Source: Rhizomys pruinosus
Taxonomy: Eukaryota > Chordata > Mammalia > Rodentia > Spalacidae
Assembly (NCBI GenBank): GCA_009823505.1
Contig: VZQC01005680.1
Location: 5,854,090-5,918,089 of the forward strand
Length of the DNA stretch: 64,000 nt
Reading direction: 5' to 3'
In this document: positions 11,343 to 22,534 of the stretch, piece after piece
Position numbering within the stretch: position 1 is the stretch's first letter
How the letters are laid out: the number at the start of each line of letters is the position of its first letter
Made by a program: the position numbers and the translations under genes
The notes under the pieces: model-generated
What the model was told of the DNA's origin: nothing
Databases searched by the model: none
Seen by the model: only the letters and a program-made list of their open reading frames with translations

Positions 11343-12699
11343 CTTTTGTATTTCTTTTAGTCCAGTCATCTATCTCTTCTGAAGTCTTTCTTTAGTATTT
11401 ATGATTTTCACAGGCTTATCCTTTTTTAATTTTTTAAAGGTTAAGTAGATGTTCTTTGATGCATGCATTTCTTGACTAAATACATACAACACTCTCAAAC
11501 TCATTATTTTAATGAGCCCTTTAAGATAGCATATTAATTTATTATATGCTTAGCATGTTTTAAAATGGATTCAAAGCACTAAGCTAATACCTGTTCAGAT
11601 GAGCCTCTGCCTGGAGAGACATCCCCGTGCTTGCAGCTCTCTGCAATGTCTTCCCTTCATTTCCAGCACCTTCCTTGCATGGCTAGAACAATCATTTGAA
11701 AACTCACTGAGCTGAGCTCTGGGAAATGATAATTTAGATTTTAATTGGACCTACAACATTCCTGTGGGATTATTATATAAAGATGAAATAGAAATCAGCA
11801 ACAAAATGAAAAACAGTGCAAAGTGCATTTAATGCTATTTTCAGTTCTCAATGTAGCAGAAAAATACATGACTTACAGTTTTGCCAGAAGAATAATGTTC
11901 AGAGGAGAAAGTTTCCCACAAACCTCACAAACTGAATCAATCTATTTCATTCTGTAAGAGAGGAAATATGAGAGGCCTAAGGCTGTGTGGTATAAGTCTA
12001 AGCCCCGAGACATTGGACAATGGAGTTCAAGAAGATATTCAAGTTGGCATTTGGTGTGCAGTAGAGAATCTCACACAGCAAGCCTAAGGTGTCTCCTACA
12101 AAGAAGAAAGACTGACCATGCTTAGGAAGGCAGGGATGTTCACACAGGATGAGCTTATTACTAACCAGACTTTGTAGAGGGACAAGAACGTCCAGTATTT
12201 ACCAGGTAGCAAGTACAGCTCCAGGTAAAGCTGTGGAGGAGGGAAGCACTGAGTCCTTGGGAAACTGGGAACAGCCCTTTGTGCTTGCCATACAGGGAAG
12301 GGGGAAGAAAGGTGAGAAAGAGTTTGTGGCGATACTACTGATCTCTGTTTGGAGCTTTACCCTTAGGAAACAAGAGGCTACATAACAGAGTCATGTTCTG
12401 GAAAATACTATCAGTAGTGTGCAGGGCAGAAGAAGGCACCAAGGCTGAAGGCCAAAACGTAGACTAGGAATCCACCGATGCAGTCAGCCAGAGTGTGAAT
12501 GGGGAAGGGCCATAGGGAAAGGCATGAAAGGACAGGAAAAAGTAGTTAAGACATAGATTGGTTGGGTTTGGTACCTCATTAGACACTACGAATGAGGGAG
12601 AAATAAGTTCCTGTAAAAGGTCAGGTTTCTGAATTGGCTGATTTATTCCTAACCTTTTCCTTCTGACAATGGTAAATGCAGGGTATTTCTGACTTGTAT
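11343..12699. other. Unassigned
   Basis: About 1.36 kb with no recognised repeat, exon or RNA. Single-copy sequence is possible. Confidence 0.5.
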
Positions 12700-12873
12700 A
12701 TGTCTGTCCTCTCCAAATTCAGAGGTTGAATCTAATTCCCATCAAGACTATATTTGGAGGTTGGGCCTTTGAGGATGTAATTAAGGTTAACTGTAGTCTT
12801 AAGGGTGGGTCCTGTAATCTGGTAATACTGATTATCTTACATAACAATAGAAGTGTGTGTGTGTGTGTGTGTG

Positions 12874-12913
<40 letters not shown>

Positions 12914-13692
12914 TGTGTGTCTCCAGTGGATTAGGGCATGTATCACAGAGTGGGATAGGAACAATGAAGTAGATTTTTCTAGAAGGTAGACTAGGATAAT
13001 TGCTGGGGAGATTGTGGGGAAGAGTGTTGAATTATTAATATCTTGAAATCCATCACAATTGAGAATCATCTGACACTTTTGTTCCTAAACATTTGCTGTA
13101 ATGCGATTTATTGTTATTGTAACCACTTTGTGACTTTTATAAGTGCTTGCGACTGTTGAATTCATTCCTGTGGGAAGTGAAGCCTTTAAAAACACTTCCA
13201 GGGGATTTAAACTCCCACTTCTTCCTCTGTGCTTTCAGAACCCCCTGTGATTTACATTTGATTTCATTCTTTTGCAACATTGTTTATTTTTGTTTTTAGT
13301 CTCTGGTGGATCTCTTATTTCTAGAGTATAAATGTGAACCTCCCAGTACCCAACCTCAACCTGCTTTGAATGTTTGCTGTATTCCAAGATGGCTTGCTCC
13401 CAGCCCTCTGCCATCTAGAGGGAATTTAAGTCAGGTATGGGGCTTAGAGATGTGATACTGGGAAGGTGACTGGGATCACCTAAAGCTTTCAGGGTGGAAC
13501 CGACTGAGTGACCACTGGTGGCTTCCTCAGAAGGAAGAGAGCAGATCAGAGGCTCTCTCGTGCCGGCTCTCCTGTCTCTCCCCTGTCATGGCCTGTATCC
13601 TGTTGGGTCTCTGTCATCAATAGGAACCCCTTTTCTTCATAACATACCCAGTCTGTGATCTTGTGTTATTAGCAACAGAAAACAGACTAAGA
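12700..13692 (+). mobile_element. MLT1-like MaLR LTR pieces
   Basis: The left part (12719-12840) resembles the 5' half of an ancient MLT1/MST-type ERVL-MaLR LTR: a GTTGAATCTAATTCCCA-like head and a GGAGGTTGGGCCTTTGAGG block. The right part (about 13560-13692) resembles its 3' end (CCAGTCTGTGATCTTGTGTTATTAGC, then AGACTAAGACA). The middle is expanded by a (TG)n repeat and unassigned sequence. The subfamily and the continuity of the two ends are uncertain. Confidence 0.5.
12853..12920. repeat. (TG)n microsatellite
   Basis: TG repeat with two single-base slips. Confidence 0.95.
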
Positions 13693-13832
13693 CATACAAT
13701 GTTCATACTCTGTGTCGCATGAGATAAAGTCCAGCTACAGTGAAACCAACTTTTGCTGGAGAGGCAGTCTGCTCGGTTCATCTGTGAACCTTGAGCTGCC
13801 ATGTTGAATATGCTCCAAGAGACACTTTCTTA

Positions 13833-14118
13833 GGGAAAAAGTTTGTTTTTATTTTTATTTATTTATTTTATTTTATTATTTATTTTATTTATTTAGTTAT
13901 TTCATGTGTATGAATGTACTGTCTGCATGTAGGTTTGTGCACCCGTGTTGTGCAATGCCGCAGAGGTCAGAAGAGGGTGTTGGATTCCCCTGGAACTGGA
14001 GTTCTCCTGGAATTGGGTTACGGATGGTTCTCAGCCACCATGTGGGTGCTGGGGATCCAATCCAGGTCCTCTGCAAGAGCAGTTGGCGCTCTTAACCACT
14101 AGGCCATCTCTCCAGCCC
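13833..14118 (-). mobile_element. B2 SINE, 17-bp-duplication form
   Basis: Antisense B2 with both internal units. The flanks share TGTTTTTATTTTTATT (16 bp), a target-site duplication. A (TTTA)n stretch forms its tail. Confidence 0.95.
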
Positions 14119-14344
14119 CTGTTTTTATTTTTATTCCATCAGTAAGCCTTATCTGTGGTCTAAATAAGTCCTTGTTTAATTTCAAAGAGGTAATGTGTAG
14201 TGGTTCAAAATCTAAAAAGTTTCATGAATGTCCAAAGCAAAATTTACTTCATTTATTCTTCAGGCCAAAGCATATTCTTCTGTCAGGATTGGCTAGTCTT
14301 TCTTTTTTCTGTCTTAAGAATTGAAGGAAATGTTCTTTGAAAGT

Positions 14345-15526
14345 ACCCTGAGTGCTTTCGCGCTCCACATTTTATTTTAATTTTCTTTTTAATTATCATT
14401 TTTGTAAGCTGCTTATTGCATTTTTGCATATTTGATACAGAACATCTCAATCAACTTTAATCATCCTTTCCCATCGCCCCCCCACTGAAATTCATACACT
14501 CTGTCGTTTGTGTTAAGGCCTATCCTGTCAAGTTAGTGTCCCCAGATGTTCCCCAATGCAGGTTCATCAACTGGGGTCTAACCAGCGATCTAAAGTCCCC
14601 CATTTAAGAAGATCAGCTCTTCCTCACCCAGCAGTAGCCAGCTGCCAGTAATTCTTTGACTAAGATTGAGGCCTGGTGTCCATTTCTACAGGTCTGTGTT
14701 TGGTTTCTGCCTGATTGGGTTTGCAGGGTCTTGTGCATGCTCGTACCATTGCTGGAGGTTCATATGAGCGGAGTCCCAGGATCCTGTAGGATTCTGCTTC
14801 CATTTGGCCATGCACCTCCTCCCTGGGTCTTATGATCCCCCTGCTCCTTTCCACAGTGGTCCCTGAGCCCTGGGGAGGGGTGGAGTTTAATATGAGTCCT
14901 GTCCAAGGACCCACATTCTGTAAACTCATATTCTCTATGCTTTGGCCACCTGAGATCTTTCGTGCTCCTCTGTTGCATGAGGGAGCTGCATTGATGAACA
15001 CTGAGAGATGTATTAGTTTCCTCTTTACCCCTTGTTCTATGTTCCATGAGTCTTAGGCGTAAAGGTTGCATTGTAGATGTGCCACTTAGGCTTCGGCAAT
15101 TAACAATCTCTGTGTATGATCATTTGTGGAGCTCTGTGATTGTAGGACACTTCCTTTGCCACGAGCAGGTACAGCAGGGTCCTGCTAAGGGAAGGGGAGC
15201 ACAGTGCCTACTTTTCGGACACTGCGGGGAATTGACCCCGTGGTGCAGATGTCAGTCAGTTACTTCTGTAACCCAACCTGAGAGGTCCTTCCAGCTCAGG
15301 TCCTTAGCCTGGGACAACGGAATGTTTCCCACCTTGGCCGTGCTTTTCCCACCTGCCCAAAGACTGCTGGCCCCTGGACAGGAATTTCAGGCTGATGGCT
15401 GATTGCCTATCTTCATCCTATGCCCACTCACAATTCACTTCACCCACACCAGCTATTCAGGTTGGTGGTCTAAAGGACCACCGTCCAACCCACTGGTCAC
15501 TTGAATGAAATTCAGGCCTGCTTTGG
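14345..15526 (-). mobile_element. LINE-1 (Lx-like) 3' UTR, antisense, left part
   Basis: From a T-rich start and a CCCATCGCCCCCCCACTG-type polypyrimidine block, this follows the known muroid L1 3' UTR in reverse: stretches around 14600-15060 (gcaggttcatcaactgggg, ccagctgccagta, cttccacagtggtccctgagcc). 15110-15520 is less certain but lies between recognised L1 parts. Element length and ORF2 cannot be seen. Confidence 0.65.
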
Positions 15527-15532
15527 CATGTA

Positions 15533-15820
15533 TGTGCTCAAAAAATAATGGCCAGGAATTCTGTAATGATGGTAATGGAGAATTCAATTTATTGCCTGCT
15601 ACAGCTTGCTTTTATAAGCAAAATGACATCAGCTCTCAGAGCCAATCACAGACCCCCAGTTCTGCACCACTGCACACTGCTGCTCCACCTAGCATCCTGT
15701 ACTTGGGCCACATTGCTTGCTCCTTCTTGGGGTGGGGTCAGAGAAATCCCATGACTCCCACATGGTGCTCTAAGGGGTGCTAGCTGAGAGCTAGCCCCCA
15801 ATTCAAACTAGATCTTCCCA
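15533..15820 (-). mobile_element. Solo LTR, class II-like (antisense)
   Basis: 288 bp with TG...CA ends. In antisense it has an inverted CCAAT box (GATTGGC), a TATA-like TTATAAAAG and, 23 bp on, AATAAA. The flanks CATGTA (15527-15532) and CATGTG (15821-15826) match at 5 of 6 positions, as expected for the 6-bp duplication of class II (ERVK-type) elements. It interrupts the LINE-1 3' UTR. No internal retroviral sequence is attached. Family not identified. Confidence 0.7.
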
Positions 15821-16420
15821 CATGTGATAGTCTCCAAATGGTACCAAAAAAAAGCTGTTTTGATGAGTGGTGACTGGGATATTTGTCTTTAAATATAAGG
15901 ATCCATATTTAGCATATACTAGTAAATTATATTAGTCTAGACATGTGACAGCCTTGGGTTTTCTCTAAGATCTATGACCTCTCCATCCATGTATATTTGG
16001 GTATGTTTACAGTACCACACATGAGTTTCCTCCCATTGAGTAGGCCTTAAGTCCAAGTAGGTAGCTGTCGATTACCCTCAAGATAAAAGCACCACTATTG
16101 CACAGATGTCTTCTGCTATGCCTGTCATTGATGTGGTTGTTTGGCCTTGAAGCTGGGGTTGGACCATCAATTGCTGTTCTTCCTTAGCAGCTTGCATAGT
16201 GCTCTCCAGAGCTATGAGATCTAGCCCTCAGGGAGGAGGCTTCCAGGTCTGTTGCTCCTCCATTTCTCCAAGTCCTATGCCAAAGTATATCCTGTCTTTA
16301 AGAACAGGGTCTTTTCTTCAAGTTCTGGGAGGCAATTAAAGGCTGTAGCAATAGCCTGTGTAATTTTTTTATTTGTCCCTTTATACTTTTAAGACACCTA
16401 TCTGTCACACAGTTCTGTTT
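15821..16420 (-). mobile_element. LINE-1 (Lx-like) 3' UTR, antisense, right part
   Basis: Continues the element cut by the solo LTR. The blocks at 16020-16200 (CCATTGAGTAGGCCTTAAGTCC) and 16200-16400 (CTTCCAGGTCTG) fit the same L1 UTR in reverse. Confidence 0.6.
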
Positions 16421-16679
16421 GACAGCACTAGCTTAGGAAACACAAGACAAATTTTCTTCTCTCCTACAAACTGCAAGGAATACACACAGAACATTTTCAG
16501 AAGAGGTTCAAAGTTGTTATTTTGTGTAGTGTAATTAAGAAAAATCATAGAAAAATAAAGGGTATTTGGTAATACCCTTTATTATATCTTTAACAGAAAA
16601 TGAAATTTCTCCTTCATATTAGAGAAAAAAAACCTCCTGAAAACTTTAAAAAAAAAAAGACCAAAAAAAAGGGGGGGGG

Positions 16680-16885
16680 GCCTGGAGAGATGGCTCAGTG
16701 GTTAAGAGCACCAACTGCTCTTGCAGAGGACCAGGGTTCGATTCCCAGCACCCATATGGTGGCTAAGGACTGTCTTTGACTCCAGTTCTGAGGAATCCAA
16801 TGCCCTCTTCTGACCTCTTTGGCATTGCACGACACAGGTGCACCAACCTACATGCAGACAGTACATTCATACACATAAAAAATAA
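16680..16885 (+). mobile_element. B2 SINE, single-unit form
   Basis: Sense B2 preceded by a G run, one internal unit, A-rich tail. It faces the antisense B2 at 17040-17278. Confidence 0.9.
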
Positions 16886-17039
16886 AAAAATTATTAAAAA
16901 AAGACCCAAAAAAAAACCCCTACTGAACTTTATTTTTAAATATCTTGAGGTAAATAGGACCCATTTTGTCATAATAATTTGTTTCTTTTTTTTTATTTAT
17001 TTTTTTTTAAATTTAATTTTATTTTTTTTAATTTTTTTT

Positions 17040-17280
17040 TTATTAATTTTATTCATTTATGTATGTGTATGAATGTACTGTCTGCATGCAAGTCTGTGCA
17101 CCCGTGTCGTGCAACGCCGCGGAGGTCAGAAGAGAGTATCGGACTCCCCTGGAACTGGAGTTCCCCTGGAACCGGAGTTCCAGACGGTTCTCGGCCGCCA
17201 TGTGGGTGCTGGGGACCGAACCCGGGCCCTCTGCAAGAGCGATCGGCGCTCTTAACCGCTAGGCCATCTCTCCAGCCCCA
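17040..17280 (-). mobile_element. B2 SINE, 17-bp-duplication form
   Basis: Antisense B2 that keeps many CpGs (GCAACGCCGCGGAGG, GATCGGCGC), so it is young. Both 17-bp units are present. The flanks share AATAATTT-TTTC. Confidence 0.95.
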
Positions 17281-17297
17281 ATAATTTCTGTTTCTAG

Positions 17298-17445
17298 CCT
17301 GGCATGGTGGCACATGCTTTTAGTCCCAACACTCAGGAGGAAGAGACAGGCAGATTTCTATGAGTGTGAGGACAGTCTGGTTTATATAGCAAGTTCTAGG
17401 TAAGCCAGAGCTATATAGTAAGACCTTGCCTCAAAAGCATTTTCT
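17298..17445 (+). mobile_element. B1 SINE (old)
   Basis: Diverged sense B1 (CTGGCATGGTGGCACATGC to AGACCTTGCCTCAAA). Confidence 0.85.
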
Positions 17446-17600
17446 TCTGTTATTTTGTAATATATATTGCTGATATTTTTTTCTTAATCAATAAAAATTA
17501 TCAGGAAACTCCAAAAGAATTAGCATTCAGATCCAAAAGGTCACTGGGGTGTTGTGGCACACACTTTTAGTCACAACATTGGGCAATGGAGGCAGGGGGA

Positions 17601-18199
17601 CTTTTCAGTTACTGTGATAAAACACTGAGAACCTAGAGAAGGAAGAGTTTATTTCCCTTACAGCTCCAAAGGGACAAGAGTCCATCATGGAAGAGAGGCA
17701 TGGCTGCAGGAGGTGAACAGAGCAGAAAGACTACTCACGTCTTCAAGCAGGCACAAGAAGCAGAGAGGCTGGCAATCTGCCAAGACTTAGAACTCTCTAG
17801 GGGCTGGAGAGATGGCCTAGCGGTTAAGAGCACCGACCGCTCTTACAGAGGACACGGGTTCGATCCCCAGCACCCACATGGTGGCTGAGAACCGTCTGAA
17901 ACTCCACTTCCAGGAGAACTCCAGTTCCAGGGGAATCCGAGACCCTCTTCGGACCTCCGCGGCATTGCACGACACGGGTGCACAAACCTACATGCAGACA
18001 GTACATTCATACACATACAGAAATAAATAAAATTAAAAAAAATATATTAAAAAAAAAAGAACTCAGTCCGCCCCCAGTGACACACTTCCTCCAGCAGGGG
18101 CACACCTTCTAAGACCCCCCCAAAACATCTCCACCAACTGGGGACAAAATGTCCAAATACTTGGAGCCTGTGGGCAACATTCTGATTCAAACCACCACA
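17601..18199 (-). mobile_element. ORR1/MT-type MaLR LTR (antisense), B2-interrupted
   Basis: In antisense it starts TGTGGTGGTTTGAATCAGAA, has the CTGGAGGAAGTGTGTCACTGGGGGCG block, then AAATAAACTCTTCC (poly(A) signal) and GTTTTATCACAGTAACTGAAAAG. These are standard ERVL-MaLR LTR landmarks. It is solo and sits inside a B1. Confidence 0.85.
17800..18058 (+). mobile_element. B2 SINE, 17-bp-duplication form
   Basis: Sense B2 inside the MaLR LTR. Both internal units are at about 17900-17935. AGAACTC flanks it on both sides (target-site duplication). Confidence 0.95.
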
Positions 18200-18235
18200 G
18201 AGTACTAGGCCAGGCAAAGCTATGTAATGAGATTT

Positions 18236-18600
18236 TGTTCAACTACCACCACCAACAACAACAACCCTCCCCCCAGAAACAGACAACAAGAACAAAATAA
18301 AGTGAAAGTACCTCACATCCCCATAGTGGAGCTTGCTTCTATGAACTGAATTTATTCCTCACCTATTCCAGCTAGTTCTTGTTTGTATTTCTAATTTCTT
18401 AGTATATTAAGCACTTTCTGTCATTTATGGAAATCTGCTTTGAGTGCATGGAATTGATGAGTTCTAAGGACCTAAGGGGAATGCTTAGGAGATGGATGGG
18501 CCTGAAGTCATCATTCAGCTAAATAATCATGTAAACCATTTACAATTATAAACATTCAGGACTAAAAGACAAAATGAGATTAAACATAATGAATGAAAAT
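18236..18600. other. Unassigned
   Basis: About 360 bp; nothing recognised beyond a short ACC/AAC-rich stretch. Confidence 0.5.
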
Positions 18601-18765
18601 GATTTTTTTTTTTTTTTTTTGTCTGAGACAGGGTCTCCCTATAGCCCCAGCTGTCCTGGAACTCACTATGTAGACCAGGCTGGCCTTGAACTCACAGAGA
18701 TCCAAAAACCTCTGCTTACCAAGTTCTGGGATTAAAGGTTTGTGCCATAACCCCTGTCTGAAAAT
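18601..18765 (-). mobile_element. B1 SINE (antisense)
   Basis: Full antisense B1 with a poly(T) start; diverged near its end. Confidence 0.92.
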
Positions 18766-19004
18766 GATTATTCTTTAAATTTACCTACCTTCCCAAATAG
18801 CTTCGCACCTGTCAGATGAATTTCTTATTCAAACTTAAGATAACAATGCTAAAAGCAAAGTGTGATACTAACAGATAACTTGGTGCTTTATTATTTCAAA
18901 AACAAATATTTTTCTGTAGCTGTAATTAGCTAACAATGTTAATCTTTAAAAGACTAAAGTCCTCTTAAAACATTTAAAAAACATGGTTTTAAAAACATTT
19001 TTGG

Positions 19005-19258
19005 GGGCTGGAGAGATAGCCTAGTGGTTAAGAGCACCGACTGCTTTTGCAGAGGACCCAGGTTCGATCCCCAGCACCCACATGGCGGCTAAGAACCGTC
19101 TGTAACTCCAGTTCCAGGAGAACTCCAGATCCAGGGGAATCCGAGACCCTCTTCTGACCTCCACGGCACTGCACGACACGGGTGCACAGACCTACATGCA
19201 GACAGTACATTCATACACATACAAAAATAAATAAAATTAAAAAAAATTTCTTTTAAAA
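19005..19258 (+). mobile_element. B2 SINE, 17-bp-duplication form
   Basis: Sense B2 with both units (19105-19140), CpGs largely intact. Confidence 0.95.
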
Positions 19259-19279
19259 AAATAATAAAAAAACCTTTTT

Positions 19280-19386
19280 TCATTTTTTATTAAATTTTTT
19301 AAGTTTCATACAATGAATTTTGATCATCTTTAGACCCCCCCACCCCTACTTTCTCTACCCCCTCAATAACCTCTGCCCAATTTATG

Positions 19387-19438
<52 letters not shown>

Positions 19439-20300
19439 CTTATGGAATCAAACCTGTGTCCCCAAATGTGTGAGCCCATCTATCAGAGCCTGATTAACCT
19501 ATCCGGTGTCACACTCTATCTCTCTGTGTAAGCATGGGTTGCCAGCAGTTCCTCAGCTAGGACTGGGCTTTCTTGCCTAGTCCCACACGTCTACGCTGGG
19601 ATTATTTCTGGCTTGAGTTTACGTGGGTCCTGTGCATGCTGTCATCATCGCCATGAGAGCATATGAGTAATTGCCTAAATGTTTGGACAGCTCTTGTTTC
19701 TTTGTGGTTATCTGCTACCTCTGGTTCTTAGAATCTTTCCACCCCTCTTCCTTAACTATCGCTGAGCCGTCGTAGGCAGAGGTTTGATATACATGTCCTA
19801 TTCAAGGCTCAATATTCCATAATTTCTTATTCTCTGCATATTGGACAATTGTGGATCTCTGGGTTAATCACCATTTGCTACATGAGAAAGCATCTGAGAT
19901 GAGAGTTGAGAGATGCATTAATTTATCTGTATAATAATAAGTCATTGGGCGTCAATGTAATACCATGTCTATTCAGCAGAATAATAGTACTAGGCTCTCC
20001 CCTATGGCCTGGGACCTGTCTAGCCTCAGGTTCCTAGATCTGATATCAGTGTAGATTTGTTCTGCACCTTATGTATGTAGTGTCTTTAGCAGTAGATTCT
20101 TACTTTCATGTTCTGAGGGGTAACCAAGAACAGGTGCAAAAGCTTCAACAGAAGGAGTTAGGCATTGGTCTTTTACTCTGTTAGCCCAGTGTCTAGTAGG
20201 GGCAAGGTCCATCTGTTATAGGGTAACTCCTTTTAATATCTTTTCATGTTGTATATTTTAAGAAACTTATGTGTGGTGGGCTATCATATGAATTTTTCTA
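19280..20300 (-). mobile_element. LINE-1 (Lx-like) 3' UTR, antisense
   Basis: Second antisense muroid L1 3' UTR: polypyrimidine CCCCCCCACCCC at 19335, then blocks such as CCTGTGCATGCTGTCATCATC and CTACCTCTGGTTCTTAGAATC. Related to but diverged from 14345-16420, so a separate insertion. Confidence 0.7.
19388..19436. repeat. (CA)n microsatellite
   Basis: Uninterrupted CA repeat inside the L1 3' UTR. Confidence 0.97.
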
Positions 20301-20334
20301 AAGGCCTTTAGTGTTAGTTAAAAAGAAGGTTGAA

Positions 20335-20413
20335 GCCGGGTGTGGTGGCACACGCCCTTAATCCCAGCGCTGGGGAGGCAGAGGCAGGCGGATCTCTGTG
20401 AGTTCAAGGCCAC
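20335..20413 (+). mobile_element. B1 SINE, 5' half only
   Basis: B1 head (GCCGGGTGTGGTGGCACACG to GAGTTCAAGGCC), stopping where a B2 begins. Confidence 0.85.
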
Positions 20414-20417
20414 ATAG

Positions 20418-20657
20418 GTGCTGGAGAGATGGCCTAGCAGTTAAGAGCACCGACCGCTCTTGCAGAGAACCCGGGTTCGATCCCCAGCACCCACATGGCG
20501 GCTGAGACCCATCTGAAACTCCAATTCCAGGAGAACTCCAGTTCCAGGGGAATCTGAGACCCTCTTCTGACCTCCATGGCATTGCATGGCACGGATGCAC
20601 AGATCTGCATGCAGACAGCACATTCATACATATACAGAAATAAATAAAATTAAAAAA
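20418..20657 (+). mobile_element. B2 SINE, 17-bp-duplication form
   Basis: Sense B2 with both units (20519-20553), directly abutting the truncated B1. Confidence 0.95.
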
Positions 20658-20765
20658 AGAATGCCCTTTCAATACATATAGACCTCTCCCATTTCAAGTA
20701 TGTGATGTTTCAACCATTCCCCTGATGATATTTTTCTTTGCCCCACATAAAATTCCATTTAAATG

Positions 20766-20766
20766 N
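20766..20766. other. Single N
   Basis: One undetermined base before an A-rich run, probably an assembly join. Confidence 0.95.
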
Positions 20767-20798
<32 letters not shown>

Positions 20799-20806
20799 GG
20801 TTGAGC

Positions 20807-20978
20807 CAGTGAGATGCTCAGTGAGTAAAAGCATTTTCCAACAATCCTGATCCCTGGGTGCACATGGTAGAAGAAGAGAACAGACCCCTGCACATTTTCC
20901 TCTGACTTCCATATAAATAAACACTGTGGCACATACATGCCCTCTGCCCAGCACACAAAATGAATAAATAAATAAATA
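20807..20978 (+). mobile_element. B4-type SINE
   Basis: Old B4A-like SINE (CCAGTGAGATGCTCAGTGAGTAAAAGC; TTTTCCTCTGACTTCCA) with an (AATA)n tail. Confidence 0.75.
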
Positions 20979-21190
20979 ATAAATATAATGGAAAAAATTA
21001 AAAAGCAAGTCATAAAATTTAATTTTGTTATTATAGTAGCAATAAAGTCATAATGTATTCTAGTACTAACGTAATAAAGAATACATATCTTGGGGGTGAG
21101 AATTAAAACTCAAATCTAGGACAGAGATGATCTGGATAAATGGAGTGACATTCCATCCACTTGAGTAAAATTACTGAATATCATAAAATG
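20979..21190. other. Unassigned AT-rich
   Basis: AT-rich; nothing recognised. Confidence 0.5.
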
Positions 21191-21197
21191 TACATTC

Positions 21198-21395
21198 TTG
21201 TGGCTAAAGAGATGACTCAGCAGTTAAGAGCACTGGCTGCTTTTGTAGAGGACCCAGATTTGGCACCTACATGTCGGCTAACAACTGTCTGTAGTTCCAG
21301 TTCCCCGTTCCAGGTGATCTGCTGCCCTCTTCTGGCCTCCATGGGCATTGCATGCAGGTGGTGTAATTACCCCATACACAAAATAAAAATAATCC
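21198..21395 (+). mobile_element. B3 SINE
   Basis: Sense B3-like SINE (AAAGAGATGACTCAGCAGTTAAGAGCACTGG to GGCATTGCATGCAGGTGGTG). Confidence 0.85.
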
Positions 21396-21439
21396 ATGAG
21401 ATTTCTACTAGAAATCGAAATCTTTAGCTATTTACAATA

Positions 21440-21612
21440 TTTCCATTAGGCAGCTAGGTAAAGTGTTTGCCTAGCACTGCATAAAGCCAGGTATGATGTT
21501 GGTATATGTGTGATCTCCGTACTTGGATGGTCAAAAATTCAAGGAAATCCTAGGTTATACAGCACATTAAGGCCAGCCTTGGCCATATGACACCCTATCT
21601 AAATAACAATAA
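21440..21612 (+). mobile_element. B4 (ID-B1 hybrid) SINE
   Basis: GTGTTTGCCTAGCACTGCAT head followed by a degraded B1-like half (ATTCAAGGAAATCC...ACACCCTATCT). Confidence 0.65.
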
Positions 21613-21650
21613 ACATTTACTTATTTATGTGATATTATTTCTCTATATAG

Positions 21651-21835
21651 AATATATATATATATATATATATATATTCTGATTGAGCTATAGGCATATA
21701 CTTAGTCTTGTATAAGCATACTATGTGTACTTACTTGTATAAGCATACTATGTATACATACTATATATATGTACATACTATATGTATACATACTATAGTA
21801 TACTAAGTATACTATGTCTTATACTTAGATATTGG
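21651..21835. repeat. (TA)n and TATACATACTATG-type repeats
   Basis: A TA dinucleotide run, then imperfect repeats of a TATAAGCATACTATG / TACATACTATA unit. Confidence 0.85.
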
Positions 21836-22530
21836 AAATAGCTCAAGATTTCACTTTGAATATATATTCTAAAGAAGTTTGTAGTATGATTGTCCCAGGA
21901 GAATTTATTACTCATTTGGCTGAATCTAAGTGTAGCTGAATAGAGGCCATGATCTGGAGAGAAGTCAAGCTTATGTTATTGATTGAAATGCTTGTTTCAG
22001 GGCCTCCACTTGTACCTTGTGAGCCTGTCTGGGTGATTTCCTGGTGGTGTTGACAAAGGAAGCTACTGAACATTGCATTAGTAGGAATCTTGCTTCTCCA
22101 CTCTCTAGGCTATACAAATGTAAATCATTGCTTCCGGAAAAAAGGTAGGCAGTAAAACCTTCCTGTTTTGTTCACAGTTCTTGAGGAAAGCAATTGGTGA
22201 GGCACTTAGTTTAAAGATATTTTTTCCTTTATTGCTCTTTTTTATTGTAAATTTGTTTTCATTAGTTAATTTCAACAAATTAAAGACAAAGCATGAGGAT
22301 GGAGTCATAAAAAATAAATAACAAAAATTTTAAATATCCTTTCCCCCCAAATTGATCTCTAAGTTAAGTATAATCAGATTTCTCATAAGAATGTTGAAGA
22401 ATGTGCTCTCAAGCTTAGTTGGCAGAATTCATAAATAAACAACTCTTTCTGAACAAGGAGTAGAGAATCTTGTCCTCCCACATTGTTCTGTCTTTGGTAA
22501 TGACATTTGTACAGTATACATACATGTTCA
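21836..22530. other. Unassigned
   Basis: About 700 bp, AT-rich, no recognised element. Confidence 0.5.
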
Positions 22531-22534
22531 CATA

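Larger units (their letters stand above)
17538..18235 (+). mobile_element. B1 split by a nested insertion
   Basis: The left half (17538-17600) ends at GGAGGCAGGGGGA; the right half (18207-18235) resumes at GGCCAGGCAAAGCTATG and GAGATTTTG. The 600 bp between is a MaLR LTR that itself contains a B2. Confidence 0.75.

Noticed and set aside
16680..16760. tRNA-like box A/box B sequences
   Set aside because: These are the tRNA-derived heads of B2/B3 SINEs, not tRNA genes; no complete cloverleaf with an acceptor stem is present.
17059..17313. Recurring similar small proteins on many B2 copies (17, 18, 19, 20, 23, 27, 43, 62 kb)
   Set aside because: Each lies exactly within a B2 SINE and is its translation in a fixed frame; no evidence of expression as protein.
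21651..21835. Spaced short repeats resembling an array
   Set aside because: The units are AT-rich microsatellite drift (TATACATACTATA); there are no unique spacers and this is a mammalian genome, so no CRISPR array.
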